From assembly GCF_017643475.1 (NCBI RefSeq), contig NZ_JAEPNI010000003.1, positions 124,001 through 188,000 of the forward strand: a stretch of DNA of 64,000 bases, in the 5' to 3' direction. The stretch is from Maricaulis sp. GTDB taxonomy: Bacteria; Pseudomonadota; Alphaproteobacteria; Caulobacterales; Maricaulaceae. The position numbers were made by a program, and so were the translations under genes. Positions 1-9,700 of the stretch are shown here, in pieces. Within the stretch, counting starts at the first letter, position 1. The number at the start of each line of letters is the position of its first letter. The notes beneath the pieces were generated by a model. It did not search any database. It saw only the letters and a list, made by a program, of their open reading frames with translations, and had not been told where the DNA came from.

Positions 1-384
<384 letters not shown>

Positions 385-465
385 GAGGACCTCAGTTCAA
401 AGTTGATAACTGGTTCATGTTTATACTGCAGGTGCGAAGAACACCAGCGAAAGGCACATGCCGCG

Positions 466-1341
466 TTATCTGTCGAGGTGCCGACCGTCGATTTCGATCG
501 CCAGAGCACCGCCGAAGAAAACAGCATATGCGCTCCAATAAATCCACAAGAGGAAGACGACAAGAGCGCCGAGTGATCCATACACGCTAAAATCGATCAC
601 TTCAGTGACATAAGTTGAAAATCCCTTCGACAAACCCAGCCACAAACCAGTCGCCACCAGGGCTGCGCTTGTCGATGCTTTCCAGGTCACAGCCTGTTCC
701 CGCTTGCGCATGGTGAGCCGGTAAAGCATTTCCAGCGCCAGGAACATCGACAGGCCGGCCGCGGTCCATTCATTGATGAACAGGCCCAGATCAGGCTCCG
801 GCATATTGAGAAACTCGAACACCTGGTGAGCCACGACCGGAATGATCAGCACCGCCAGATTGGCGAGGGTCAGAAGCACGCCGCCAATCAACACACCGAC
901 CATGGCCAGGATGTTGAAGTGGATGACATTGCGAATATCCTTGTCCTCGGCGAGATGGTTGAGCCCTGCGATCAAAGCCTTCACACCCCGCGACGCGGCA
1001 AAGAGCGCGATGGCAAGGGCCACAGCGCCCTGTGCGGACAGAACCGCGATCGGCGCGTCCGCGATACGCGACATTTGACCCAGCACGAAATCCTGTGCAC
1101 CTGCTGGCATGATTTCGGAAAACCGCGCGAACTGGCTTTCTGCATCGGCGATAGAAAACACCACGCCGTAAACCGACATCGCCAGCGCAATTGCGGGAAA
1201 CAAGGCCAGCATGCCGAAAAATGACGCTCCACCGGCGAACAACATCACATCCCGCGCCATTGACCGACTGATCGCCGAAAAGACGATCATGACGGCTGCC
1301 CGCTTGCGGGTCGGCTTGGAAAGGGTTTCGCTGGCTGACAT
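466..1341 (-). CDS. YihY/virulence factor BrkB family membrane protein
   Basis: This is a 291-residue inner-membrane protein with about six hydrophobic segments. The FFGMLALFPAIAL segment near the N-terminus and the SVYGSLGALVVFLLWIYWSAY segment near the C-terminus are typical of the BrkB/YihY (UPF0761) family, formerly miscalled ribonuclease BN. Length is normal for the family. It is transcribed divergently from the WYL regulator, with 76 bp between the two start codons. The molecular function is not established in this family; a transport or envelope role is usually assumed. Confidence 0.85.
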   Translation of the reverse strand: MSASETLSKPTRKRAAVMIVFSAISRSMARDVMLFAGGASFFGMLALFPAIALAMSVYGVVFSIADAESQFARFSEIMPAGAQDFVLGQMSRIADAPIAVLSAQGAVALAIALFAASRGVKALIAGLNHLAEDKDIRNVIHFNILAMVGVLIGGVLLTLANLAVLIIPVVAHQVFEFLNMPEPDLGLFINEWTAAGLSMFLALEMLYRLTMRKREQAVTWKASTSAALVATGLWLGLSKGFSTYVTEVIDFSVYGSLGALVVFLLWIYWSAYAVFFGGALAIEIDGRHLDR

Positions 1342-1417
1342 CCGGCCTGTTAAGCGTGAGTCCGGTTAAAGAATCACCAAGTCTCGATAAGCTGCGAGCG
1401 ATTAGGGAGTTAGCCAT

Positions 1418-2410
1418 ATGTCCTTTGCCAAGGCTGTCGATCTTTTGCAGCTGGCGCGCCTCGCCAATGGTCGCACCGGCGTATCCCTCGCCGAGATCGA
1501 GGAAGAGTTCGCCTGTGTCCGTCGCACCGCGCAACGCATGACCCAGGCGCTGGAAACAGTGTTTCCCGATGCCGAGGCCTATGTGGACTATGAGGGTCAC
1601 AAGCGCTGGCGCATTCCTCACGGCAAGGTCTCGGAGTTTTTTGCACCGACTGCCGATCAGCTCGCCGCGCTGGAGCTGGCCAAGGAAACGTTGACAAATG
1701 CGGGCCTGACAAGCGAAGCGAAACAATTGTCCGATCTTGGCGGTGCGGTGAAACTCCTGACGTCAGACCGTCGTCGTGCAGGCATCGAGGCTGATGAGGA
1801 AGCCCTGTTGGAGGCAATGGGCCATGCCGCCCGTCCCGGCCCTCGCCCGGCGACCAATTCACAGGTGGATGAAGCCATCGCGGACGCTCTCAAGGGGCCG
1901 TTCCGCCTGGTCATCCTCTATCGCGGTCGCAATGACGACACAGCCCGAGAACGGCGTATCGAACCCTATGGTATTCTCCTTGGAACCCGGCGCTATCTCA
2001 TCGCCAGGGATCCCTCCAGGGATGATAATCGCCTGCGACACTTCCGGATCGAGGATATTGCACGCGCCGTGCTGACTGAGGAGTGGTTTGTACGCGATCC
2101 GGACTTCAATCTGGCGGAATATTCGGCGCGAAGTTTCGGCGTTTTCCAGAATGATCGCGAGTTCAAGCCGGTACACTGGCGCTTTACGCCGAAGGCCGCC
2201 CCCCATGCCGCGCGATATCGATTTCATCCGGATCAGGAAATCGTTGAAAACCCGGATGGGTCTCTCGATGTCCGTTTTACTGCCAGCGGCCATCTGGAGA
2301 TGTGCTGGCATCTTTATGCCTGGGGTGACCAGGTCGAGGTTCTGGAGCCGAAGGAACTCGCCGACCTTGTCAATGAACATCGTCGGGAAGATTTCCCGGG
2401 GCTGCCTTAG
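1418..2410 (+). CDS. WYL domain-containing transcriptional regulator
   Basis: The 330-residue protein starts with a winged-helix region (about residues 1-65, including a recognition-helix-like EEEFACVRRTAQRMTQAL). A WYL domain follows at about residues 150-215, where the eponymous triad appears as RRYLIARD with the conserved RRIEPYGI strand before it. A C-terminal WCX-like extension follows. WYL proteins sense ligands, often nucleic acids or nucleotides, and regulate DNA-damage, phage-defence or metabolic genes. The ATG at 1418 has a strong AGGGAG site about 7 bases upstream. Its stop interlocks by four bases with that of the convergent small gene. Its targets cannot be read from the sequence. 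Confidence 0.87.
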   Translation: MSFAKAVDLLQLARLANGRTGVSLAEIEEEFACVRRTAQRMTQALETVFPDAEAYVDYEGHKRWRIPHGKVSEFFAPTADQLAALELAKETLTNAGLTSEAKQLSDLGGAVKLLTSDRRRAGIEADEEALLEAMGHAARPGPRPATNSQVDEAIADALKGPFRLVILYRGRNDDTARERRIEPYGILLGTRRYLIARDPSRDDNRLRHFRIEDIARAVLTEEWFVRDPDFNLAEYSARSFGVFQNDREFKPVHWRFTPKAAPHAARYRFHPDQEIVENPDGSLDVRFTASGHLEMCWHLYAWGDQVEVLEPKELADLVNEHRREDFPGLP

Positions 2411-2658
2411 CGAACGGCGATCCTGACCTGTTCAGCCGGCAGCCAGGACGGCATGGAGTGGCCGTCAGCAGCGCTCATGGCCAGCTGATAACCCTTGTGC
2501 AGATAACGGCAGACCGAACGCAGATCTTTGACATGGATGCAGCTTATGTCGTCACCTTCACGCTGGACGCGGAAGAAGCCGTCACGAAAGCGATGCGGGA
2601 CCAGATTGCTCTGGGAACCTGCTGCGCCGGGGATGGATGCCTGAAGTGCGATTGCCAT
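2407..2658 (-). CDS. small uncharacterised protein (83 aa)
   Basis: I do not recognise this family. The start MAIALQASIPG is chosen because a clear AAGGAG ribosome site sits 6-7 bases upstream, while the longer in-frame extension to 2730 has none. The product is soluble, with no signal peptide or membrane helix. It contains two possible beta strands (GFFRVQREGDDISCIHV) and ends with a basic tail. The gene is preceded at 2740-2772 by a hairpin plus T-tract in the same orientation, suggesting a long or attenuated leader. It converges on the WYL gene with a four-base stop overlap. Confidence 0.6.
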   Translation of the reverse strand: MAIALQASIPGAAGSQSNLVPHRFRDGFFRVQREGDDISCIHVKDLRSVCRYLHKGYQLAMSAADGHSMPSWLPAEQVRIAVR

Positions 2659-2986
2659 GTCTGAACTCCTTCTTGTCTTCGTGTTGAGAACAAGATGAGC
2701 CACCGCCACGACAAAACCTGTCACCCTCATTTCAGGGCAAAAAGAAACGCCGGCCGTTGGGGGCGGCCGACGCTTCGGGGTATCAATTCGATAGCGAGAA
2801 GGCGATCCGGCGAGGGACTGAAATGCGGCCGCTCATCTCGAATACAGATATTAGTGATTGCTGCTGAACCCTAGATGAACAAAAATGAACGGGATTTTCT
2901 ACAACAATTTGAATTAGTTGCGCCTGACCCCTTGTGACTTCCAGAGCAAATCACATAGGCTGCCGCAAAGCCCATAAGGACTGACC
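2659..2986. other. intergenic region between divergent genes, with orphan hairpin
   Basis: These 328 bp separate two divergent genes, and I see no protein-coding gene in them. The part nearest the pentapeptide gene (about 2860-2960) is AT-rich and presumably holds its promoter. The part near 2740-2772 holds a GC-rich hairpin followed on the minus strand by a T-tract. No tRNA or recognisable riboswitch was found. Confidence 0.5.
2740..2772 (-). terminator. orphan rho-independent terminator or attenuator
   Basis: The arms at 2748-2756 and 2764-2772 pair over nine positions with one G-U, around a seven-base loop. On the minus strand the hairpin is followed directly by TTTCTTTTT. No minus-strand gene ends here. 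It lies about 90 bp upstream of the small minus-strand gene, so it could end a small RNA or attenuate that gene. Confidence 0.5.
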
Positions 2987-4210
2987 TTGCCTGCCACAGC
3001 CAACGCCCCCGACCGGCAACAGGAAATCGACCGTATCTGCGATGAACACGCGCGAGCACTCAGCGGCTCGGGCGGTGGTTTTGCGCGTTTTGATGGCGAG
3101 GATCTGAGCCGGCTGGTGCTGACCAATCGCGATCTTCAGGATGCGAGTTTCGCGGATTGTGACCTGTCGGGTGCTGACCTGTCCGGCTCGGATCTGCGGG
3201 GTGCCAATTTTTCGGGCGCAAAGCTTGTTGGTGCCAGGCTGATCGGCGCCAATCTGGATGATACCGACTTACGTGGCTGTGACATGAGCGAGGCGGACCT
3301 GTCTGCATCGCAATGCCAGAATGCCGATTTTCGCGAACTGGCACGCCTGCCCGCTATCGGCAGTGAAGGCACGCCTACAGCTTCGGTCCAGTCAACAAAA
3401 CTCGGCAATGCCCGGCTTGGCGGAGTGAATTTTTCACATGCGCGGCTGGCAGGCGTGGAAGCCGAGGGCGCCGATTTCTCCGACGCCAATCTCAACAATT
3501 CCCGCCTGCTACGCGCGAAGCTGAAAAACGCCGTCATGCAGCGCGCCATCCTGACGGCGACAGACATGTCCGGTGCGGATCTGACCGATGCTGACATGCG
3601 CGGTGCACTGGAAAAGGATCTCAAGCTTGCCCAGGCCATAACCTCCGGCATGTTGACAGGAGAACTCGACGAAGAGGCCACAAACGGCTTCGAGCCCGAT
3701 GATGACCCCCGCCCCCTCACCTCCAAACTGCGCGATCATGAAAAGCTCTGTCGCACCCAGGGCAAAGACGGCGCTCCGGCCAGTTTCAAGGGCATGGACA
3801 TGCGCGAAGTCGGTGATCTGCGCGAACGAGAGCTGACGGCCATGCAGGCCCATGGGGCCAATTTTTCCGGCATGGACATGCGCGATATCGCCTTGCAGGG
3901 CGCCAAACTGGTCCAGGCAGATTTGCGTGGCTGTGACCTGCGTGATGCCGATCTTCGTGGCGCAGACCTGAGTGGCGCCAATCTCTCCCATGCCGATTTG
4001 CGTGGCGCGCGTCTGGACAGCCTCACACTTGGCGCTGGACGGTCCCTGCCTTCCAACCTGGCCAATGCGGATTGTCGCTACACACTCTGGGAAGGCGCAC
4101 AGCTCAATGGCGTTGCAGCCACGGGCGCATGTTTCGCCTATGCCCGCATATCGGACGAACAGGCCACGACGCTCGCCGCCGCAGACCTGGCCGATGTCAT
4201 TCGCGCCTAG
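2987..4210 (+). CDS. pentapeptide repeat protein
   Basis: The 407-residue protein is dominated by A(D/N)LXX pentapeptide repeats. One block runs at about residues 40-110 (SGADLSGSDLRGANFSGAKL type), another at about 140-215, and a third at about 280-350 (RGADLSGANLSHADLRGARL). An acidic linker (about 220-260) separates the second and third blocks. Such repeats fold as a right-handed quadrilateral beta helix. Some members mimic DNA and protect gyrase, but most have no known role. The start is TTG at 2987, with TAAGGA seven bases upstream; no in-frame ATG precedes the repeats. No signal peptide or membrane segment is seen. It ends in a CTAG that also supplies the stop of the convergent racemase gene. 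Confidence 0.87.
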   Translation: MPATANAPDRQQEIDRICDEHARALSGSGGGFARFDGEDLSRLVLTNRDLQDASFADCDLSGADLSGSDLRGANFSGAKLVGARLIGANLDDTDLRGCDMSEADLSASQCQNADFRELARLPAIGSEGTPTASVQSTKLGNARLGGVNFSHARLAGVEAEGADFSDANLNNSRLLRAKLKNAVMQRAILTATDMSGADLTDADMRGALEKDLKLAQAITSGMLTGELDEEATNGFEPDDDPRPLTSKLRDHEKLCRTQGKDGAPASFKGMDMREVGDLRERELTAMQAHGANFSGMDMRDIALQGAKLVQADLRGCDLRDADLRGADLSGANLSHADLRGARLDSLTLGAGRSLPSNLANADCRYTLWEGAQLNGVAATGACFAYARISDEQATTLAAADLADVIRA

Positions 4211-5301
4211 ATCTCCACACCCCAGTCCTTGAGAACATCCGCCGTGTCAGCGCCGGGCTGTGACGCGGCACCCTGAATTGCAGACGGTGTGTGCGAAAAG
4301 CGCGGCGCCGGCGATGGCTGCATCACGCCTTCCACGCTCTGGAATGTTCCACGCTCAACCATGTGCGGATGTTTGTGCGCTTCCTCATAGGTCAAAACAG
4401 GCGCAAAACAGGCATCCGTGCCTTCCAGCAATTCACACCATTCATCGCGAGACCGGGACTTGAACAGCGCTTCGAACACGGATTTGGCCTCTGCCCAGTT
4501 CTTTCCGCTCCAGTCTGCCGGAATCGTACCCGCATCAATTCCGGCCTTTTCACAGAAAAGCGCATAGAATTCCGGCTCCAGCGGGCCCAGCGAGATATGC
4601 CGACCGTCCGCGCATTCATAGATCGAGTAGAAATGGGCCGCTCCGTCGAGCAGGTTTGCGGCGCGTTCCGTCTTCCATAAACCCAATGCCATCAACTGGT
4701 ATTGCGAGGCCATAAGTGAGGCAGAACCGTCCACAATCGCAGCATCGACAACCTGCCCCTGACCGTTGGCGCGGGCATGGTGCATTGCAGCCAGCACCCC
4801 CATCGCCAGATAGAGCGCGCCTCCGCCAAAATCCCCGACCAGATTGAGCGGAGCGACGGGCGTCTCGGCCGTGCCGATGGCTCCGAGAGCCCCGCTGAGA
4901 GAAATATAGTTGATGTCATGCCCGGCCGCGTGAGCCAGTGGGCCGAACTGTCCCCATCCAGTCATTCGACCATAAACAAGAGCGGGATTGAGCTTCAGCA
5001 TGTCATCGGGACCAAAACCAAGCCGCTCCATAACCCCGGGCCGGTAGCCCTCAAGCAGGATGTCCGCCTGTCCGACGAGTGCGCGGCAACGGGCCTGGTC
5101 GGTTTCGTCCTTGAGGTTCAGGGCTACGGAGCGCCTTCCCCGCGCCAGAACATCCGCTGCACCCGTCCCGAACGCGCCGGGACGATCGATACGGATGACG
5201 TCCGCTCCCATGTCGGAAAGCAGCATCGCTGCGAATGGTGCCGGGCCCAGACCGACGAATTCGACGATTTTAACGCCTTTTAGAGGACCTTGTGCTTGCA
5301 T
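4207..5301 (-). CDS. CaiB/BaiF-family CoA-transferase, alpha-methylacyl-CoA racemase type
   Basis: This 364-residue protein begins GPLKGVKIVEFVGLGPAPFA and contains GADVIRIDRPG, the standard N-terminus of alpha-methylacyl-CoA racemases. The catalytic pair is present: His128 in the GHDIN motif and Asp157 in NLVGDFGGG. The racemase-type GPLEPEFY segment is also present. The enzyme inverts the 2-methyl centre of branched acyl-CoAs so they can enter beta-oxidation. The ATG at 5301 is preceded by GAGGT; a longer in-frame extension to 5508 overlaps the divergent popA-like gene and lacks family similarity. Other CaiB-family CoA-transferases are possible, but the His-Asp pair and length favour a racemase. 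Confidence 0.88.
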   Translation of the reverse strand: MQAQGPLKGVKIVEFVGLGPAPFAAMLLSDMGADVIRIDRPGAFGTGAADVLARGRRSVALNLKDETDQARCRALVGQADILLEGYRPGVMERLGFGPDDMLKLNPALVYGRMTGWGQFGPLAHAAGHDINYISLSGALGAIGTAETPVAPLNLVGDFGGGALYLAMGVLAAMHHARANGQGQVVDAAIVDGSASLMASQYQLMALGLWKTERAANLLDGAAHFYSIYECADGRHISLGPLEPEFYALFCEKAGIDAGTIPADWSGKNWAEAKSVFEALFKSRSRDEWCELLEGTDACFAPVLTYEEAHKHPHMVERGTFQSVEGVMQPSPAPRFSHTPSAIQGAASQPGADTADVLKDWGVEI

Positions 5302-5396
5302 TGAGACCAACCTCACGATTCTTCGTTTTGGGGATCGTGGCATTTGTGAGAAACTCAAGAAACAGGATTGTGTGGATGCGGACGCCAGGGGGACAA

Positions 5397-6713
5397 ATGG
5401 GGCGTGAACTCGACGTCCTGCTGATTGGTCCAGCGGATCAAACGGGGGAACTTGCCAACGCGATGGAAAAACTCGCGATGCGCGTACGCATCGTGCGTTC
5501 CGACACACCCCAGTCCGCGACCAGCCGTGCCTTTGCGTGCGGCGTGATCTTCGCGGCGGATCCGGAAGAGTTTGATGCCCATCGCAAAGCGCTGGAAAGT
5601 TTTGCCCTTGGTGATCGCCCGATCATCGCGATCGGCCCGTCCTCGCTGGCCGAGATTGATGCGGTCGATGCCTGGGTGCCTGAACCGGCGCTACCGGCCC
5701 AGGTCGCTGCGCGAGCACGATCCCTCTTCCGCTTGCACTCGATGGAAGCCATTGCCAAGCGCCGCGCCAGTGTCAACGCACTTTATGGCGAAAGGCCCGA
5801 ACTCGTCGCCCGGCCGGAAGCGCGCAGCTCCGTGCTATATGTCGGGGATGCCTCGCCTCGCTTCATGAGTCTCCAGCACATAATGGAAGCTGACAATGTC
5901 GAGGTGGTCGCCGCCTTCTCCTCCTATTCGGCCTTTGACTATCTGCACGAGCGCAGCTTTGACGCCGTGGTTCTCAATGCCAACGACAAGGCGGATGCGG
6001 CGTTCACAATCAGCTCGGCCATGCGCCGCAATGCCCGCCTCTATCACACACCGGTTCTCTTGCTGACACGAGACACCAATCACGAAACGGCCGACGAGGC
6101 GTTTGCCCGCGGCGTGTCCGATATCATCAGTGCTCAGACATCGGATCAAGAGATGCGCGACCGCATCCTGACGCTGACCGCGGAACGTCGGCGCAGGCGC
6201 GACGCCAAGGCGGCACTGGAAGCATGCCGTGAACCGCGCACGCTGGATATCGATACCGGCCTTTTCCACGCCGGTTTTCTGACCTCGCACCTGCAGGACA
6301 TGATCAATGATCATGATCGCGGTGAAGTCAGTTTCAGCGCCCTGATCCTGAACACAGACCTGCCCGAGGGAATCGAACGCCCGGATGATCTCTCTGCTGA
6401 AAAAGCCCGCCGTCAGTTCGCCGCCATGTTGCGCCACCTCCTGCGCAGCGAGGATGCAGCCTGCCGGGTGAATGCCGATACTTTCCTGGCCTTGCTGCCG
6501 TTTACCGAAGAAGAAGGTGTCTCCGCTGTCGCGGCTCGGGTCTCTGCCATCGCTGAATGCACGGCATTCGAGAGCGAGGACCCCTTGCACCCCTTCAGGC
6601 TGCACGTGCGCTCGGAGTGCATCATGCCTCGCCCGGCCGAGACCGCTGAAGGCATGATCGAACGCGGTATTCGCCAGCTGCAATCCCGTAATGCCTTTGC
6701 CGCTCGGGCCTAG
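5397..6713 (+). CDS. popA: PopA-like receiver-receiver-GGDEF protein (degenerate cyclase, c-di-GMP effector)
   Basis: With the ATG at 5397 (GGGGG just upstream) the protein is 438 residues; an ATG at 5376 is an alternative. Residues 1-125 and about 140-275 look like two receiver domains. The phosphoacceptor site of the second is Asn (VVLNAND), and the first shows no clear Asp. The C-terminal part aligns with GGDEF domains, but the active-site motif is NADTF (residues 359-363). The inhibitory-site RxxD is intact as RSED (350-353), exactly five residues upstream. A dead A-site with a live I-site and two receivers is the architecture of Caulobacter PopA, which binds c-di-GMP and helps recruit CtrA to ClpXP. 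Orthology is inferred from architecture only. Confidence 0.7.
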   Translation: MGRELDVLLIGPADQTGELANAMEKLAMRVRIVRSDTPQSATSRAFACGVIFAADPEEFDAHRKALESFALGDRPIIAIGPSSLAEIDAVDAWVPEPALPAQVAARARSLFRLHSMEAIAKRRASVNALYGERPELVARPEARSSVLYVGDASPRFMSLQHIMEADNVEVVAAFSSYSAFDYLHERSFDAVVLNANDKADAAFTISSAMRRNARLYHTPVLLLTRDTNHETADEAFARGVSDIISAQTSDQEMRDRILTLTAERRRRRDAKAALEACREPRTLDIDTGLFHAGFLTSHLQDMINDHDRGEVSFSALILNTDLPEGIERPDDLSAEKARRQFAAMLRHLLRSEDAACRVNADTFLALLPFTEEEGVSAVAARVSAIAECTAFESEDPLHPFRLHVRSECIMPRPAETAEGMIERGIRQLQSRNAFAARA

Positions 6714-9700
6714 CCCGCTTCACGCGCCCGGTCAGCGATCTCAGCCAGAGGCGTCATCGATTTTTCGATCGCCCGCAACCGATCTTCCGGCTCATCCCAG
6801 CCTGCGCGCAGCACAAGCTTGTGATCCGGGCGTGCCTTGAACAGCCCCGGATTGGCACTGATGTGGGCGATGAGAGATGGCGGGTCGATGAAACGGTCCT
6901 TGCGGAAATGAATGACGGCACCCTTGGGACCGGCATCCACTTTTTCCACGCCTGCGCGCTTGCAGAGCATTTTCACGGCGACCACCCGCATCAATGTTTC
7001 GACTTCCTTGGGAAGCGGTCCGAAACGGTCGATCAGCTCCGCGGCGAACCCTTCGCGTGCGGCCTTGTCCTCCAGCGAAGACAGGCGGCGATAGAGCTGC
7101 AGGCGCACATCCAGATCCGGGATATAGTCTTCCGGGATAAGCACCGCACCGCCGGCATTGATCTGCGGTGACCATTCACCGTCATCCTCATCCTGTCCCT
7201 CACCGCGCAGTGAAGCAACGGCCTCCTCGAGCATGGACTGATAAAGCTCGACGCCCACATCCTTGATATGACCGGACTGTTCCTCGCCCAGAAGATTGCC
7301 GCCACCTCGCAAATCGAGATCGTGCGACGCCAGGCTGAATCCGGCACCAAGTGAATCGAGGGATTGCAGGACCTTGAGACGCCGTTCCGCGCCATCGGTC
7401 AGCTTGCGATTGGCGGATGTTGTGAAATAGGCGTAGGCACGTGTCTTGGAGCGACCGACCCGGCCCCGCAGCTGGTAGAGCTGGGCCAGGCCAAACCGAT
7501 CCGCACGGTGAATGACAAGCGTGTTGGCGGTCGGGATATCAATTCCTGATTCAACAATCGTCGTGGAAAGCAGGACGTCATACCGGCCCTCATAAAAGGC
7601 CGTCATGATGTCTTCCAGCTGACCGGCGGCCATCTGACCATGCGCAATCACGAAGGACACTTCCGGCACACTCTCGCGCATGAAGCTGGCGATATCATCC
7701 AGGTCGGAAATTCGCGGCACAACAAAGAAAGCCTGTCCGCCGCGATACTTCTCCCGTAGCAGGGCCTCGCGCACAGTGACAGAATCGAACGGCGTCACAT
7801 AGGTGCGCACGGCCAGTCGGTCGACCGGCGGCGTGGCGATGATGGATAGGTCCCGGATCCCGGTCAGGGCCAGCTGCAGCGTTCGCGGGATCGGTGTCGC
7901 GGTCAGCGTCATGACATGCACATCTGCTCGCAGTGCCTTGAGCGTTTCCTTGTGCTTGACGCCGAAATTCTGTTCCTCGTCTACCACCAGCAGGCCCAGA
8001 TCATTGAACTTGACTGTCTTGGCGAGCAGAGCGTGCGTGCCGATGACGATCTCGACCTTGCCGTCGCGCAATTCTTCCCGGGTCGCCTTGGCTTCCTTTG
8101 CCCCCACCAGGCGTGACAATTGCCGAACCTTCACCGGCCAGCCACGGAATCGTTCCGAGAACGTCTTGAAATGCTGGCGCGCCAGCAAGGTGGTTGGAGC
8201 CACCACAGCAACCTGCTGCCCGCTCATCGCCACCACAAAGGCCGCCCGCAACGCCACTTCGGTCTTGCCGAACCCAACATCACCGCAGATCAGGCGGTCC
8301 ATCGGGCGCCCCTTGGTCAGGTCGCCCAGCACATCGTCCAGCGCGTTGAGCTGGTCATCTGTCTCCGCGTAGGGAAAGGCCGAGCAGAATTCGTCATACA
8401 TGCCACCGGAACCGTCAATGACCGTCGCCTTGCGTGACAGCCGCTGGGCAGCGATCTTGATCAGTTCATCCGCCATGTCGCGCAGACGTTTCTTGGCCTT
8501 GGCCTTGCGCGCCTGCCAGGCGACGCCACCCAGCTTGTCGAGCTGGGCATTTTCGGCCTCTGCGCCATAACGCGAAAGCAGCTCAATATTCTCGACCGGC
8601 AGATAGAGCTTTGATCCGCCGGCATATTCCAACTCTATACAGTCGTGCGGAGCATCCTGGACCGGTAGTGTTTTCAAGCCGATGAAACGCGAAAGGCCGT
8701 GATCGGCATGGATCACCAGATCTCCAGGTGCGAGGCTGCCCGCCTCCACGATAACATCAGCGGTTTTCTTGCGTTTGCGCGGACGGGCGAGGCGGTCGCC
8801 GAGGATGTCCTGCTCGGAAATGACCACCAGGCTCTCGGTTTCGAACCCTCGTTCAATCGGCAGAACAACCCGACCGATTTTCGGTCCGGACGATGCATCC
8901 TGCCAGTTGTCGGACAGCTTGATATTCTTGAGCCCGTGATCACCGAGCACACTGGCCATACGCTCGGACGCACCAAGGCTCCAGGAGGCGAGAAGGACCT
9001 GTTTTCCGGTCTTGTTGAGCTCGAGAACATGTTTCGCGGTGGCATCGAACACATTGGTGTTTTCCGCTGCACGCTCCGCAGCGAAAACCCGCCCCTGCTT
9101 GCCCCCGGCATCAACCGTATTGGCGCCCGGCTCCACAAAACTGGTGAAGTTGCGCACGGCCCGGTCTGCCAGGGCTGCGTCCCAGTCTGCCCGGGTGAGA
9201 TAAAGCGCATCGGGTTCCAGCGCGCGATAGGTCGAGGCGGACAGGCTGGAACTGTGGGACGCATCCGCCGCCAGCTGGCGAGCATCGAAATAGTCCTTTA
9301 CCTGCTCGACACGCTCATCGAAGGCTTCATGCGCCAGCGCATCCACGCCGACGAGTGTGTTCTCAGGCAGATAAGAAAAAGCCGTGACCACTTCGGGATA
9401 AAAAAGCGGCAACCAGTGTTCGACACCGGCAGGGCGCGCGCCTTCGCTCACGGCCTGATAAACCGGGTCATCCCGCTGAACTGCACCGAAACTTTTCACG
9501 AAACCACCGCGGTAGAGCGAGATGGACGTCTCGTCGATGATGACTTCGCTGACCGGCGTGAACTCGATGGCGTTCAACTGTTTCTGTGAGCGCTGGGTTT
9601 CCGGATCAAAGGTGCGGATGCTCTCCAGGCTGTCCCCGAAAAAGTCGAGACGGACCGGCTCCTCACTGTCTGGCGGGAAGACATCGATCACACCACCGCG

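Noticed and set aside
791-1726. 311-codon minus-strand frame across the BrkB and WYL starts
   Set aside because: It overlaps two genes with clear family signatures and shows none itself.
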